Source of the DNA: Azonexaceae bacterium
GTDB taxonomy: Bacteria > Pseudomonadota > Gammaproteobacteria > Burkholderiales > Rhodocyclaceae
Direction of reading: 5' to 3'
Length of the DNA stretch: 64,000 bases
Assembly: GCA_013335535.1 (NCBI GenBank)
Contig: JAAXVL010000001.1
Span: forward strand, 513,764-577,763
Both the position numbers and the translations under genes were made by a program. Each line of letters starts with the position of its first letter. Position 1 is the stretch's first letter. Shown in pieces: positions 23,586 to 31,592 of this stretch. The notes under the pieces were generated by a model. That model worked only from the letters and a program-made list of their open reading frames with translations. It made no database searches and had not been told where the DNA came from.

Positions 23586-25619
23586 TCATGACCCCGCCTG
23601 TGGGCCTTCAAGAGGCAGCCAGATTCGGAAGCAGGTTCCATGGCCGGGGGTGCTGCGTACATCCATGTGTCCGCCATGTTTTTTGACAATGATGTCGTAA
23701 GAAATTGACAGGCCGAGTCCGGTGCCTTTGCCCACGGGTTTGGTCGTGAAGAACGGCTCGAAAATGCGGTTGCGGACCTCTTCGGTCATGCCTTTCCCGG
23801 TGTCCTCGATTTCAAACCAGACTTGCTTGTTCTCACTTCCCGAGCGCACGAAAATCTTGCCCTGGTGCTCGATGGCCTGGGCGGCATTGACCAGCAGGTT
23901 CATGAAAACCTGATTGATCTGGGCGGGGACGCAGTCGACCGGCGGAATGTCACCCAGCTCGCGGACGACTTCAGCTTTGTATTTCAGCTCGTTCCAGACC
24001 ACATTGAGGGTGCTTTCAATCGCGGCATTGAGGTCGGCACGCTGATGTTCGGCCTGATCGACGTGGGAGAAATCCTTGAGGTCCTGAACGATCTTGGTGA
24101 CACGGCTGAGACCTTCCTGCGATTCGGCAACCAGCGACGGAAGATCGTCGCGGAGAAAGTCGAGATCGGCTTTCTTGCGAGCCGCTGATATTTCGTCGGG
24201 TTTCCCGGTTTCGTAGGCGCTGATGACGTTGAGCAGCTTGGAAACGTAGGTTTTTAGCGTGCCCAGGTTGGAATTGACGAAACCAACCGGGTTGTTGATC
24301 TCGTGCGCGATACCTGCCGCGAGTTGGCCGATGGCGGCCATTTTCTCGGATTGCAGCAACTGTTGTTGCGCTTCTTCGACCTTGTGCAGGAGGAGTTCGA
24401 GTTCCTTGCGGTCTTTTTCCAGCTTGATATTGGCCTCGCCGAGTTGAGAGGTGCGCTCGGCAACAAGTTCTTCCAGATGATTCTGGTACTGTCGTAGATC
24501 GTCCTCGGCCCGACGCCGTTCGGTGACATCCTGAAGCGTTTCAATGGCGCCGATGCGCTGCCCGCCGGCATCGCACAATGGCGCAGCAGTAAAGAACAGC
24601 CAACGCCCGTGCTGGCCAATATTGGGAAAGAATGCCTCTCCCTCGAAAGCGCCGCTGATATTGACCGAGCGCCGAAAATGGCCGTGGTAGTAGGTATCGA
24701 ACTGTTCCTCGAGACTGCCGTCGACGATCAGATCGGCCATTACCGGGCGAATTTCCGGGTAAAAAGCCTTCCACTGGTTGTCCGTGCCGACCATATCGGC
24801 TGCGGGCAGGCCGCTGATCACCGCACAGGCCTGATTCCAGTGGGTGATTTGATGTTTGGCGTCAATAACGAAGGTCGGCACCGGATCGCCATCGATAATT
24901 TGGGCCAACAATTGCTGCATGTTGCGCTTGGTCGCTTCGGCTCGCTTGTGTTCCGATTCGAGCAGCTTTTTCTGGGTCGCTTCGATCTGTTGCATGGCCA
25001 GCGTCAGGCGCCCTTGTTCGACCACCAGTTGCTCGTTAGTCTGCATCAGTGCCTGGGTGCGCGCCTTGACCTGGGCTTCCAGTGTCGTGTTGGCCTTTTC
25101 CAGTTCGTCGTTGCGCGCCGCGATCATTCGGAACATTGCGTTCATGCCACTGAGCAGGCTGCTTGTCGCCGGGTCGGCGACCATGTTTTTTTCCTCTTCG
25201 AAAGCCTGTTCCGGCGTGATGCCAGCCTGGATCTTTCGAATCTGGCGCGCCATTGACTGATCCATGCCGAGTATGTGATGGGCCAGCCAGCTGCTCAGAA
25301 AACGCAAAAGGAATTCCAGGTCGCCGTTCTGCATGTCGCGCATCTTGACGACCTGTTGCCCGAAGTCAGCATGTACATTGCGATGAATTTCGGCAAAGCG
25401 TGGGTCGCAGCCGGTGCTGGCCATCAACTCCTCTTCGTGCTGGAAGTGGGTTACCGCGTACTCAACGAGTTGCACGAGCACCTTGTCAATTTCTTCCGGC
25501 GGTGTCGATGTGGACTGGTGTTCGATGATCCAGTTGATCAGGCTAACCAGGCCCTGGTGCTCGCTATCGACCACTGGTTGGCCGGTAACGAAGCTGTCAT
25601 TCCAGACAAAAATGTCCAT
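23586..25619 (-). CDS. Hemerythrin-PAS sensor histidine kinase
   Basis: 677-residue kinase without transmembrane helices. Residues 1-130 form a bacteriohemerythrin domain with all seven di-iron ligands: His21, His58, Glu62, His79, His83, His115 and Asp120. Then a coiled coil, a PAS domain (about 240-368), another coiled coil, the phosphoacceptor AAGIAHEINNPVGF (His438), and an HATPase domain (GKGTGLGLSISYDI). It should therefore sense oxygen, or nitric oxide or redox state, at the di-iron site. ATG 25619 follows AGGAGA at 8 bases; an in-frame TTG lies at 25625. Last gene of the signalling operon, 2 bases after the GspE-like gene. Confidence 0.93.
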   Translation of the reverse strand: MDIFVWNDSFVTGQPVVDSEHQGLVSLINWIIEHQSTSTPPEEIDKVLVQLVEYAVTHFQHEEELMASTGCDPRFAEIHRNVHADFGQQVVKMRDMQNGDLEFLLRFLSSWLAHHILGMDQSMARQIRKIQAGITPEQAFEEEKNMVADPATSSLLSGMNAMFRMIAARNDELEKANTTLEAQVKARTQALMQTNEQLVVEQGRLTLAMQQIEATQKKLLESEHKRAEATKRNMQQLLAQIIDGDPVPTFVIDAKHQITHWNQACAVISGLPAADMVGTDNQWKAFYPEIRPVMADLIVDGSLEEQFDTYYHGHFRRSVNISGAFEGEAFFPNIGQHGRWLFFTAAPLCDAGGQRIGAIETLQDVTERRRAEDDLRQYQNHLEELVAERTSQLGEANIKLEKDRKELELLLHKVEEAQQQLLQSEKMAAIGQLAAGIAHEINNPVGFVNSNLGTLKTYVSKLLNVISAYETGKPDEISAARKKADLDFLRDDLPSLVAESQEGLSRVTKIVQDLKDFSHVDQAEHQRADLNAAIESTLNVVWNELKYKAEVVRELGDIPPVDCVPAQINQVFMNLLVNAAQAIEHQGKIFVRSGSENKQVWFEIEDTGKGMTEEVRNRIFEPFFTTKPVGKGTGLGLSISYDIIVKKHGGHMDVRSTPGHGTCFRIWLPLEGPQAGS

Positions 25620-25621
25620 GC

Positions 25622-27862
25622 TCAATCTTCTCCTGTGACCGGGCCGAGCACCCGAAGAATTTCATCTGGGGTGGTGGCGCCGGCCTGTACCCGCTCGGCG
25701 GCGTGGTGGATGATGCTGCGCAGCCCTCTTTGCCGGGCCTGCCGGCTGATTTCGAGAACGCTTGCACCGCTGCCGATGCAGTCTCGCAACTGGTCATCGA
25801 GGGTCAGTATTTCGTAAATGCCAAGGCGTCCCTTGTAACCGCTGCCATGACAGGTGTTGCAGCCCTGGCCACGGCGGATTTCGCCGATATTGGCGAAGGC
25901 GCTACCCAGGCGGGACAGGACACTCGGGTCGGGGGCGGCCGGCTGGCTGCAGTCCGGACATACGCTGCGCACCAGGCGCTGGGCGATGATGCCTTCGAGG
26001 GCCGTGGCGACAACGTAGGGCTTGAGGCCGAGGTCGAACAGCCGGGCGATGGTCGCGACGGCCGAGTTGGTATGCAGGGTCGAATAGACCAGGTGGCCGG
26101 TCAATGCGGCGTGGAAGGCGACTTCGGCGGTGTCGAAATCACGGATTTCACCAAGCAGGATGACGTCCGGATCTTGCCGAAGCAGCGCGCGCAGGACGGC
26201 GGGGAAGGTCAGGCCGATTTTTTCGCGAATGAGAACCTGGCCGGCCATGTCGAGGTAGTACTCGACCGGGTCCTCGATGGTGACGTAATTCTTGTCAGGC
26301 GTGGCATCGTGCTGGAGAAGGGAATAAAGGGTCGTCGTCTTGCCGCTGCCGGTCGGTCCGGTGGCGAGGATGATGCCCTGCGGCTTGGCTACCATGTCGG
26401 TGACGCGACGCAGGTCGCTGCTGGAAAAGCCGAGTTTCTCGATGGTGTGTACCGTCGAGTTGCGGTCGAGGATGCGCATGACCACTTTTTCGCCATTGAT
26501 CGTCGGCAGCGTGGAGATGCGCAGATCGACCATGCGCATCGGTGTCTTGACGGTGATGCGCCCATCCTGAGGTCGACGCCGTTCGGAAATGTCGAGCTCC
26601 GACATGATTTTCAGGCGCGAGACGAGCGATTGATGCAGATGGTGCGGGATATGGATCTTGTCCGAAAGGACGCCATCGATCCGGTAACGCACGACGACGC
26701 TCTTGGTGCGCGGCTGGATGTGGATGTCCGAAGCGCCAAGGCGTATGGCTTCGAGAATGATGGCGTTGGCCAGCCGGATGGCCGGTGGCGCCTCGGTGTC
26801 GCGCAGCAGGTCTTCGAGCTTGGCACCGTCCTCTTCCTCAATGACGATCTCGATGCCTTCGTAGGGGTCGGGGGAACTGACCAGGGTTTCCAGTTCCTTG
26901 AAATCAACCTCGCCACCACCGTAGATTTCGTCAACTTTCTTGCGGATTGCTGCGATATCGGCCGTCACCGCATTGATGTCGAGCCCGGCCGTAAAGCGGA
27001 CTTCGTCAATCAGGCCTTCGTCGAGCGGGTCGGCCATGGCCAGCATCAGGCGGCGACCGTCGAGCTTGAGCGGCACGACACACTGGCGCAGGCAGAAGCT
27101 GCGCGGGATCAGATCGGTCAGCGCGGCATCGACACGAAATTCCGGTAGCTGGACTTCCTCGATCATCATGTCGGTCTTGAGCAACTCGCGAATGCGTCGC
27201 TCGGGAACCCAGTCGTTTTCGAGGAGTAGGGTGATCAGTGGTTCCTTGCGCCGCTCCTGCTGCAGGGTCAGTTCCTGCAACTGGGCATCGGTGAGCAGGT
27301 TTTTCTTGTGCAGCATGATGCCAAGGCGGCTGCGGTGGGTGGCGGCGAGCCTCGATAGGGCGGAGATTTCCTTCGATTTGAGGTCATTTTCCGCCCGCAG
27401 ACTCCGGTTCCGGCTGATCAGGTCGAACTGTTCAAGGGCCAGGGCGACCGTTACCCGCAGGTCATCGTCGTTCCACGGCTTGAGGATGAATTTGTATACG
27501 GCGCCTTCATTGATAGCACCCATCACGGCATCGGTGTTGGCGTGGCCGGTGAGCATGATGCGGATGGTGTCGGGCGACTGCTTTTTGACTTCCTGCAGGA
27601 ATTGCGCCCCGTTCATGCCGGGCATCATGAAGTCGCTGATGACCAGGTGGATGGGGCCGGTAGCGAACTTTTCCAGCCCTTCCTTGGCGCTCCAGGCGGT
27701 GATGACTTCGTAGTTTTCCTGGTGGAAAACGCGACTGAGCGCCTTGACGATCCCGGGCTCGTCATCGACGAAGAGCAGGCGGTAGCGCGGTGGCGTCAGA
27801 TGCGTCGCCGGAGCTTGCGGGGTGGCGGTCTTGCCGGTAAATAGGGCGGAGTAGTCGGTCAT
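25622..27862 (-). CDS. Receiver-MshEN-GspE/PilB ATPase fusion
   Basis: 746 residues: response-regulator receiver (about 25-140, phosphoacceptor Asp77), linker, MshEN-type domain (about 175-315), and a secretion/pilus ATPase. The segment 179-202 (RLG..L....LL....L...L..QQ) and a second one starting at Pro208 match the paired 24-residue MshEN motifs that bind c-di-GMP in MshE; the conserved inner glycines are replaced (Asn188, Ile210). The ATPase has Walker A GPTGSGKTT (502-510), an Asp box (about 530), Walker B (564-575, VILLGEIRD), a His box and the tetracysteine zinc motif (CPDC...CNTCHGSG). Likely a motor ATPase of type IV pili or type II secretion controlled by phosphorylation and c-di-GMP. 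Overlaps the next kinase gene by 4 bases. Confidence 0.92.
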   Translation of the reverse strand: MTDYSALFTGKTATPQAPATHLTPPRYRLLFVDDEPGIVKALSRVFHQENYEVITAWSAKEGLEKFATGPIHLVISDFMMPGMNGAQFLQEVKKQSPDTIRIMLTGHANTDAVMGAINEGAVYKFILKPWNDDDLRVTVALALEQFDLISRNRSLRAENDLKSKEISALSRLAATHRSRLGIMLHKKNLLTDAQLQELTLQQERRKEPLITLLLENDWVPERRIRELLKTDMMIEEVQLPEFRVDAALTDLIPRSFCLRQCVVPLKLDGRRLMLAMADPLDEGLIDEVRFTAGLDINAVTADIAAIRKKVDEIYGGGEVDFKELETLVSSPDPYEGIEIVIEEEDGAKLEDLLRDTEAPPAIRLANAIILEAIRLGASDIHIQPRTKSVVVRYRIDGVLSDKIHIPHHLHQSLVSRLKIMSELDISERRRPQDGRITVKTPMRMVDLRISTLPTINGEKVVMRILDRNSTVHTIEKLGFSSSDLRRVTDMVAKPQGIILATGPTGSGKTTTLYSLLQHDATPDKNYVTIEDPVEYYLDMAGQVLIREKIGLTFPAVLRALLRQDPDVILLGEIRDFDTAEVAFHAALTGHLVYSTLHTNSAVATIARLFDLGLKPYVVATALEGIIAQRLVRSVCPDCSQPAAPDPSVLSRLGSAFANIGEIRRGQGCNTCHGSGYKGRLGIYEILTLDDQLRDCIGSGASVLEISRQARQRGLRSIIHHAAERVQAGATTPDEILRVLGPVTGED

Positions 27863-29061
27863 GGCGGTGTCGGGAAGAACAGGCTGACGGTGGTTCCCAC
27901 GTTGGGCTGACTGTCGAGGCTGATGCGTCCGCTGTGTGCCTGCACGACGTTGCGGGCCGTTGCCAGGCCGAGTCCGACGCCGGAACCGACCGGTCGCGTC
28001 GTATAGAAGGGCTCGAAGGCGTGGTCGACCTGTTCCTTGGTCATGCCGACTCCGGTGTCGTGGATGCGGATGTGGATGCCTTCATCGTCGGCTTCGGACG
28101 AGATCTTGACCTCTCCGGGGCGTCCGCTGTCGGCGATGGCCAGAACGGCATTGCGGATAACGTTGAAAAACAGCTGGTTGATATGCCCGGGCAGGCAGAC
28201 GATGCTGGGCAGGGGCAGTAAGTCGAAACGGAAATGGATGCCGGGCGGCATTTGCGCCTCGACCATGCTGACCGCCTCGTGCAGGCAATTGTTGAGGTCG
28301 GCGTATTCCTGGCTGGCGCGGTCGACATTCGAAAAGGCCTTCAAATCAGCCACGATGCGGGCAATGCGCTCCATCCCCTTGGCGCTGTCGTGGAGCAGGT
28401 CGATGCTGTCTTCGACAATGAAATCGAGATCGAGCGCTTGCCAGCTCTCGGCAGCCGAACCCGGGTGCGACTTGAGTTCGGCAAATTTGGCGACGTACTT
28501 CTCGAAGGTTGAGAGATTGCTGCGTACGAAGCCGAGCGGGTTATTGATCTCGTGCGCCATGCCGGCGGCCAGCTGGCCGACCGAGGCGAGTTTTTCAGCC
28601 TCGTAGAGCATTTGCTGGCGTTCTTCCAGCTCGCCGACCTGCTTCCTGACCCGGGCTTCGAGTTCGGCCGAAAGGGTTTTGTAGCGCGCCTCGGATTCGC
28701 TCAGCCGAGCGTGTTCGCGCTTGAGCGATTCGAAGTCTTCGGCAACGGATTCAAGGTGCAGAGTCGATGCCATCTTGAAACGAATCTGGGAACGGAGCAG
28801 GGTCAGCATCAGCTGGCGAGCCGCGCTCAGCGCAGCAGGCGGAGCGCTGTGGCTGAGCAGGTAGCCGACCGGTTCGAGTTCAAGGATGAGCGGTTCGCGC
28901 CGAGCTTCCGGCGAAGGCACTCCCCATAGCGCTTTTCCGGCATCGTCCGTCATGGCGAAATCGCCGCCGAGCAACTCACGGAGGGCAGGCCCCATTTTTT
29001 CGTGGCTGGCAGTGTCGAGCAGTTCGTCGAGCCGCCACTCGCGATCGAAGCCCTGACTCAT
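27859..29061 (-). CDS. Soluble sensor histidine kinase
   Basis: 400 residues with no transmembrane segment. An N-terminal region of about 100 residues has no recognisable fold; a coiled coil spans about 105-155; the phosphoacceptor AAGMAHEINNPLGF has His170; the HATPase domain ends with GSGVGLGLATARNVV. It is in the same NtrB-like subfamily (HEINNP) as its neighbours. ATG 29061 overlaps the GTPase stop codon by 4 bases. Probable phosphodonor for one or more of the receivers in the same operon. Confidence 0.9.
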   Translation of the reverse strand: MSQGFDREWRLDELLDTASHEKMGPALRELLGGDFAMTDDAGKALWGVPSPEARREPLILELEPVGYLLSHSAPPAALSAARQLMLTLLRSQIRFKMASTLHLESVAEDFESLKREHARLSESEARYKTLSAELEARVRKQVGELEERQQMLYEAEKLASVGQLAAGMAHEINNPLGFVRSNLSTFEKYVAKFAELKSHPGSAAESWQALDLDFIVEDSIDLLHDSAKGMERIARIVADLKAFSNVDRASQEYADLNNCLHEAVSMVEAQMPPGIHFRFDLLPLPSIVCLPGHINQLFFNVIRNAVLAIADSGRPGEVKISSEADDEGIHIRIHDTGVGMTKEQVDHAFEPFYTTRPVGSGVGLGLATARNVVQAHSGRISLDSQPNVGTTVSLFFPTPP

Positions 29062-29705
29062 GGGGTTTTCCCCAGAGCGCCGGCAACGAAGGCGTTTTCG
29101 TCCAGCCCGTGTTGCGACAGCAATTCCAGTTTTTGGCCAAAATTCCGGTAGACCGTGCGTAACAGTTCTTCGAAGGTCGATTCGACCCCTTGCCCGGTCA
29201 AGGCAACGGCAAAGACCAGCGGCCACGGCGCGGCCGACCAGCGTTCGCGGATTTCAGCCTCAGGGACGGCACCGGGCAGGTCGCATTTGTTAAATTGGAC
29301 GACCATCGGCAAATGCTCGAAATCCAGCCCGACGCGGGCGCAGTTGGCGGCCAGGCTCTGGAAGGATTCGCCGTTATTGGTTTCCTGGGCGCGGTCGGCG
29401 TCGGCCACGAAAACCACGCCGTCGGCGCGCGACAGTACGGCTTTGCGCGTGCCGTCGTGGGCCACCTGTCCGGGCACGGTGAACAGGCGGAATTTGATGA
29501 GCAGACCGGATGGCGCACGAAAGCCGAGCGGAAGGAGATCGAAGAACAGCGTGCGGTCATCCTTGGTTTCCATGGTCATGACCTCGCCCTTCAGTTCCGG
29601 GGCCAGCAGGTCGTGCAGGCGCAGCAGATTGGTTGTCTTGCCGCTCTGCGCCGGGCCGTAATAGACCAGTTTGAAAGTCAGGTGCTGAGCATCGCTTTCG
29701 GGCAT
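29058..29705 (-). CDS. MglA-like small Ras-superfamily GTPase
   Basis: 215 residues. P-loop YYGPAQSGKTTNL, the long switch region ELKGEVMTMETKDDRTLFFDLLPLG, the switch II motif TVPGQV and the base-recognition motif NKCD line up along their length with the MglA group (Myxococcus polarity switch). In that group TVPGQ replaces the DxxG of Ras. A separate MglB (roadblock/LC7) GAP gene, usual beside mglA, is not present in the window. The start ATG 29705 begins the conserved region; further upstream ATG is not supported. The C-terminal RTVYRNFGQKLELL resembles the dispersed repeat. Predicted to control polar localisation or motor choice. Confidence 0.9.
   Translation of the reverse strand: MPESDAQHLTFKLVYYGPAQSGKTTNLLRLHDLLAPELKGEVMTMETKDDRTLFFDLLPLGFRAPSGLLIKFRLFTVPGQVAHDGTRKAVLSRADGVVFVADADRAQETNNGESFQSLAANCARVGLDFEHLPMVVQFNKCDLPGAVPEAEIRERWSAAPWPLVFAVALTGQGVESTFEELLRTVYRNFGQKLELLSQHGLDENAFVAGALGKTP
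29121..29156 (-). repeat. Degenerate repeat-like segment inside the GTPase gene
   Basis: Minus strand: ACGGTCTACCGG-AATTTTGGCCAAAA-ACTGG-AATTG, similar to the repeat at 21854-21888 but lacking part of the A-run. It encodes the last helix of the GTPase, so convergence is possible. Confidence 0.4.
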
Positions 29706-29712
29706 GGCGCCG

Positions 29713-30279
29713 TCAGTCCTTGCTCTGAAACTCTGGGTCGAGCACGACAGAGCCGTCCGGCCCCCAGTTGACGTCAGTAATGCCGGGCTCGATGCGTTCC
29801 AGTCGCTCGGCTTCAATTTGTTCCGGGGTGATGTCGCCCATTTCGAGGCGCACCAGATTGGCCAGCTGGCGGTTTTCCAGCATCAGGTCACGGTGCGCTA
29901 GGGCCTGGCCGATGGCCGACATGAGGTCGTAGTCGTTCCACGGCTTGCCGATGAAACGGTCGATGCCGACTTCGTTGACCGCGCGAACCAGGGCGTTGAG
30001 GTCGGCGTAGCCGGAAAGAATCAGGCGTGCCGCGTCGGGCTGGATGGCCTTGGCCGCCTTGAGAAACTCGATGCCATCCATGCCCGGCATTCGGTAGTCG
30101 CTCATGAGCAGGTCAAACTCTTCATTTTTGACCGCTTCCAGCGCAGCCAGCGGCGAGTTGAAATCGACTATCTCCAGCGTGTAACTCTTGTTGCCGTAGG
30201 TGCAAGGTGCCAGACGCAGGACGCGTTTGAGGGACTTGAGGATGGAGTCCTCATCGTCGACGATCAGGATGCGGCTCAT
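29713..30279 (-). CDS. Stand-alone response regulator receiver
   Basis: 188 residues: one receiver domain (phosphoacceptor Asp61 in LMSDYRMPG; IGKPWNDYD at its end) and a 60-residue tail without a DNA-binding domain. The tail is acidic and probably extended (LERIEPGITDVNWGPDG). The receiver belongs to the same RpfG-like group as those of the neighbouring REC-GspE and HD-GYP proteins. By analogy with RomR-type regulators that accompany MglA it could be the adaptor between kinase and GTPase; this is inference only. Overlaps the HD-GYP gene's stop by 4 bases and lies 7 bases before the GTPase gene. Confidence 0.88.
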   Translation of the reverse strand: MSRILIVDDEDSILKSLKRVLRLAPCTYGNKSYTLEIVDFNSPLAALEAVKNEEFDLLMSDYRMPGMDGIEFLKAAKAIQPDAARLILSGYADLNALVRAVNEVGIDRFIGKPWNDYDLMSAIGQALAHRDLMLENRQLANLVRLEMGDITPEQIEAERLERIEPGITDVNWGPDGSVVLDPEFQSKD

Positions 30280-31592
30280 TTTTCCTCCTGACGAATATAG
30301 AGAGTCAGCATTTGCTGTTCGGAGCTTTCCATTCTGACCAGTTGCCCGATAATTTCCGCGGTCAGTGCCGTGCCCTTGGCGAGCAGCAGATAACCGTCGC
30401 GGTGCATGAGGTCGCGGCTGAGCAGCATTCCTGTCTTCAGGTGCATGGTGCGCAAGGGTACTTCCGTGAAGGCGGTCTTGACGGTTTCGGCAAGCAGACT
30501 GGCAAAGGCGTCAACGACCGCCGGGTCGTAGCGCTTGCCGCGATTGTCGATCAGGAAGTTGAGCGCCTCGGTGGGCTTGAGCGGACGCTGAACCAGGGTG
30601 CCGATGATCAGCGAGTCGTATTCATTGACCACTTGCAGGATGCGGCTGCCCTGAGGGATGGCGATGCCGGCCAGGTGGTCGGGGAAGCCGTTTCCGTCGT
30701 AGCTTTCGTGGTGATGGCGGACAAGGATGGCGGCTTCCTTGAACTTGTCGATACCCATCAGGATGTTCTGACCGATGGCCGGGTGCTTCATGACCAGCGC
30801 GCGTTTTTCTGCGGTCAGTGTATTGAACGGTTTGCTGAGCAATTCGTCGGGCAAGCCAAGTTTGCCGATGTCGTGCAGCAGCCCGGCCAGCATGATGTTC
30901 TGGACTTCGTTGTCGGGCAGACCGAGCCGTTGGGCAACGCTGCGCGCATGTTCCGCAACTCGCCGGCCGTGGCCCGAAATCTGGCTACCGGCGGGGCCGC
31001 TACGCAGTTCGACCAGCCCGGCAAAGACCTGGACGCTGGTCAGGAACGCCTTCTTCAATTCGCTATGCGTTTGCTCGACGAAGCCCAGCGCCTGACGTAA
31101 CTCCGCAGTCCGTTCGGCGACTTTTTGCTCGAGGCTGGCATTGAGTTCCTTGAGCTGGTCATTCTGGGCCTGGGTCAACGATGTGAGGCGCAGGTTCTCC
31201 CGCTTCAGGTTCTGGTGCTCAATGGCTTCGGCGACGATGGTGACAATTTCGTTGTCGTCCCAGGGCTTCGAAATGTAGCGATAAATTTCGCCCTGATTGA
31301 TCGCCGCAACCGTCGAGGTAATGTCAGCGTAGCCGGTAAGCAGGATGCGCATCACATTCGGCCAGCGGTTGCGTACCTCCTTGAGGAAGGTCGCGCCATC
31401 CATCTCCGGCATGCGCATGTCGGAAATGACCAGGTCGATTTCTTCCTTTTCAAGCACTTCCAGGCCGGCCACACCACCTTCGGCAATGAAGATGCGGTAG
31501 CCATGCGGGCGAAAAAGGCGACGCAGGGCGGAAAGAATGCCCGGTTCGTCATCGACGAAGAGCAGGGTGGCAGGGGCGATCGCCTCGCTCAT
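30276..31592 (-). CDS. Receiver-HD-GYP c-di-GMP phosphodiesterase
   Basis: RpfG-type protein, 438 residues. Receiver domain with phosphoacceptor Asp58, a coiled-coil linker (about 125-180), and an HD-GYP domain with LLHDIGKLGLP (His240, Asp241) and HHHESYDGNGFP. The canonical GYP reads GFP (302-304), a change known in some family members; metal ligands are otherwise present. A C-terminal extension of about 60 residues follows. Expected to degrade c-di-GMP to pGpG or GMP when phosphorylated. Overlaps the gene before and after by 4 bases. Confidence 0.93.
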   Translation of the reverse strand: MSEAIAPATLLFVDDEPGILSALRRLFRPHGYRIFIAEGGVAGLEVLEKEEIDLVISDMRMPEMDGATFLKEVRNRWPNVMRILLTGYADITSTVAAINQGEIYRYISKPWDDNEIVTIVAEAIEHQNLKRENLRLTSLTQAQNDQLKELNASLEQKVAERTAELRQALGFVEQTHSELKKAFLTSVQVFAGLVELRSGPAGSQISGHGRRVAEHARSVAQRLGLPDNEVQNIMLAGLLHDIGKLGLPDELLSKPFNTLTAEKRALVMKHPAIGQNILMGIDKFKEAAILVRHHHESYDGNGFPDHLAGIAIPQGSRILQVVNEYDSLIIGTLVQRPLKPTEALNFLIDNRGKRYDPAVVDAFASLLAETVKTAFTEVPLRTMHLKTGMLLSRDLMHRDGYLLLAKGTALTAEIIGQLVRMESSEQQMLTLYIRQEEK

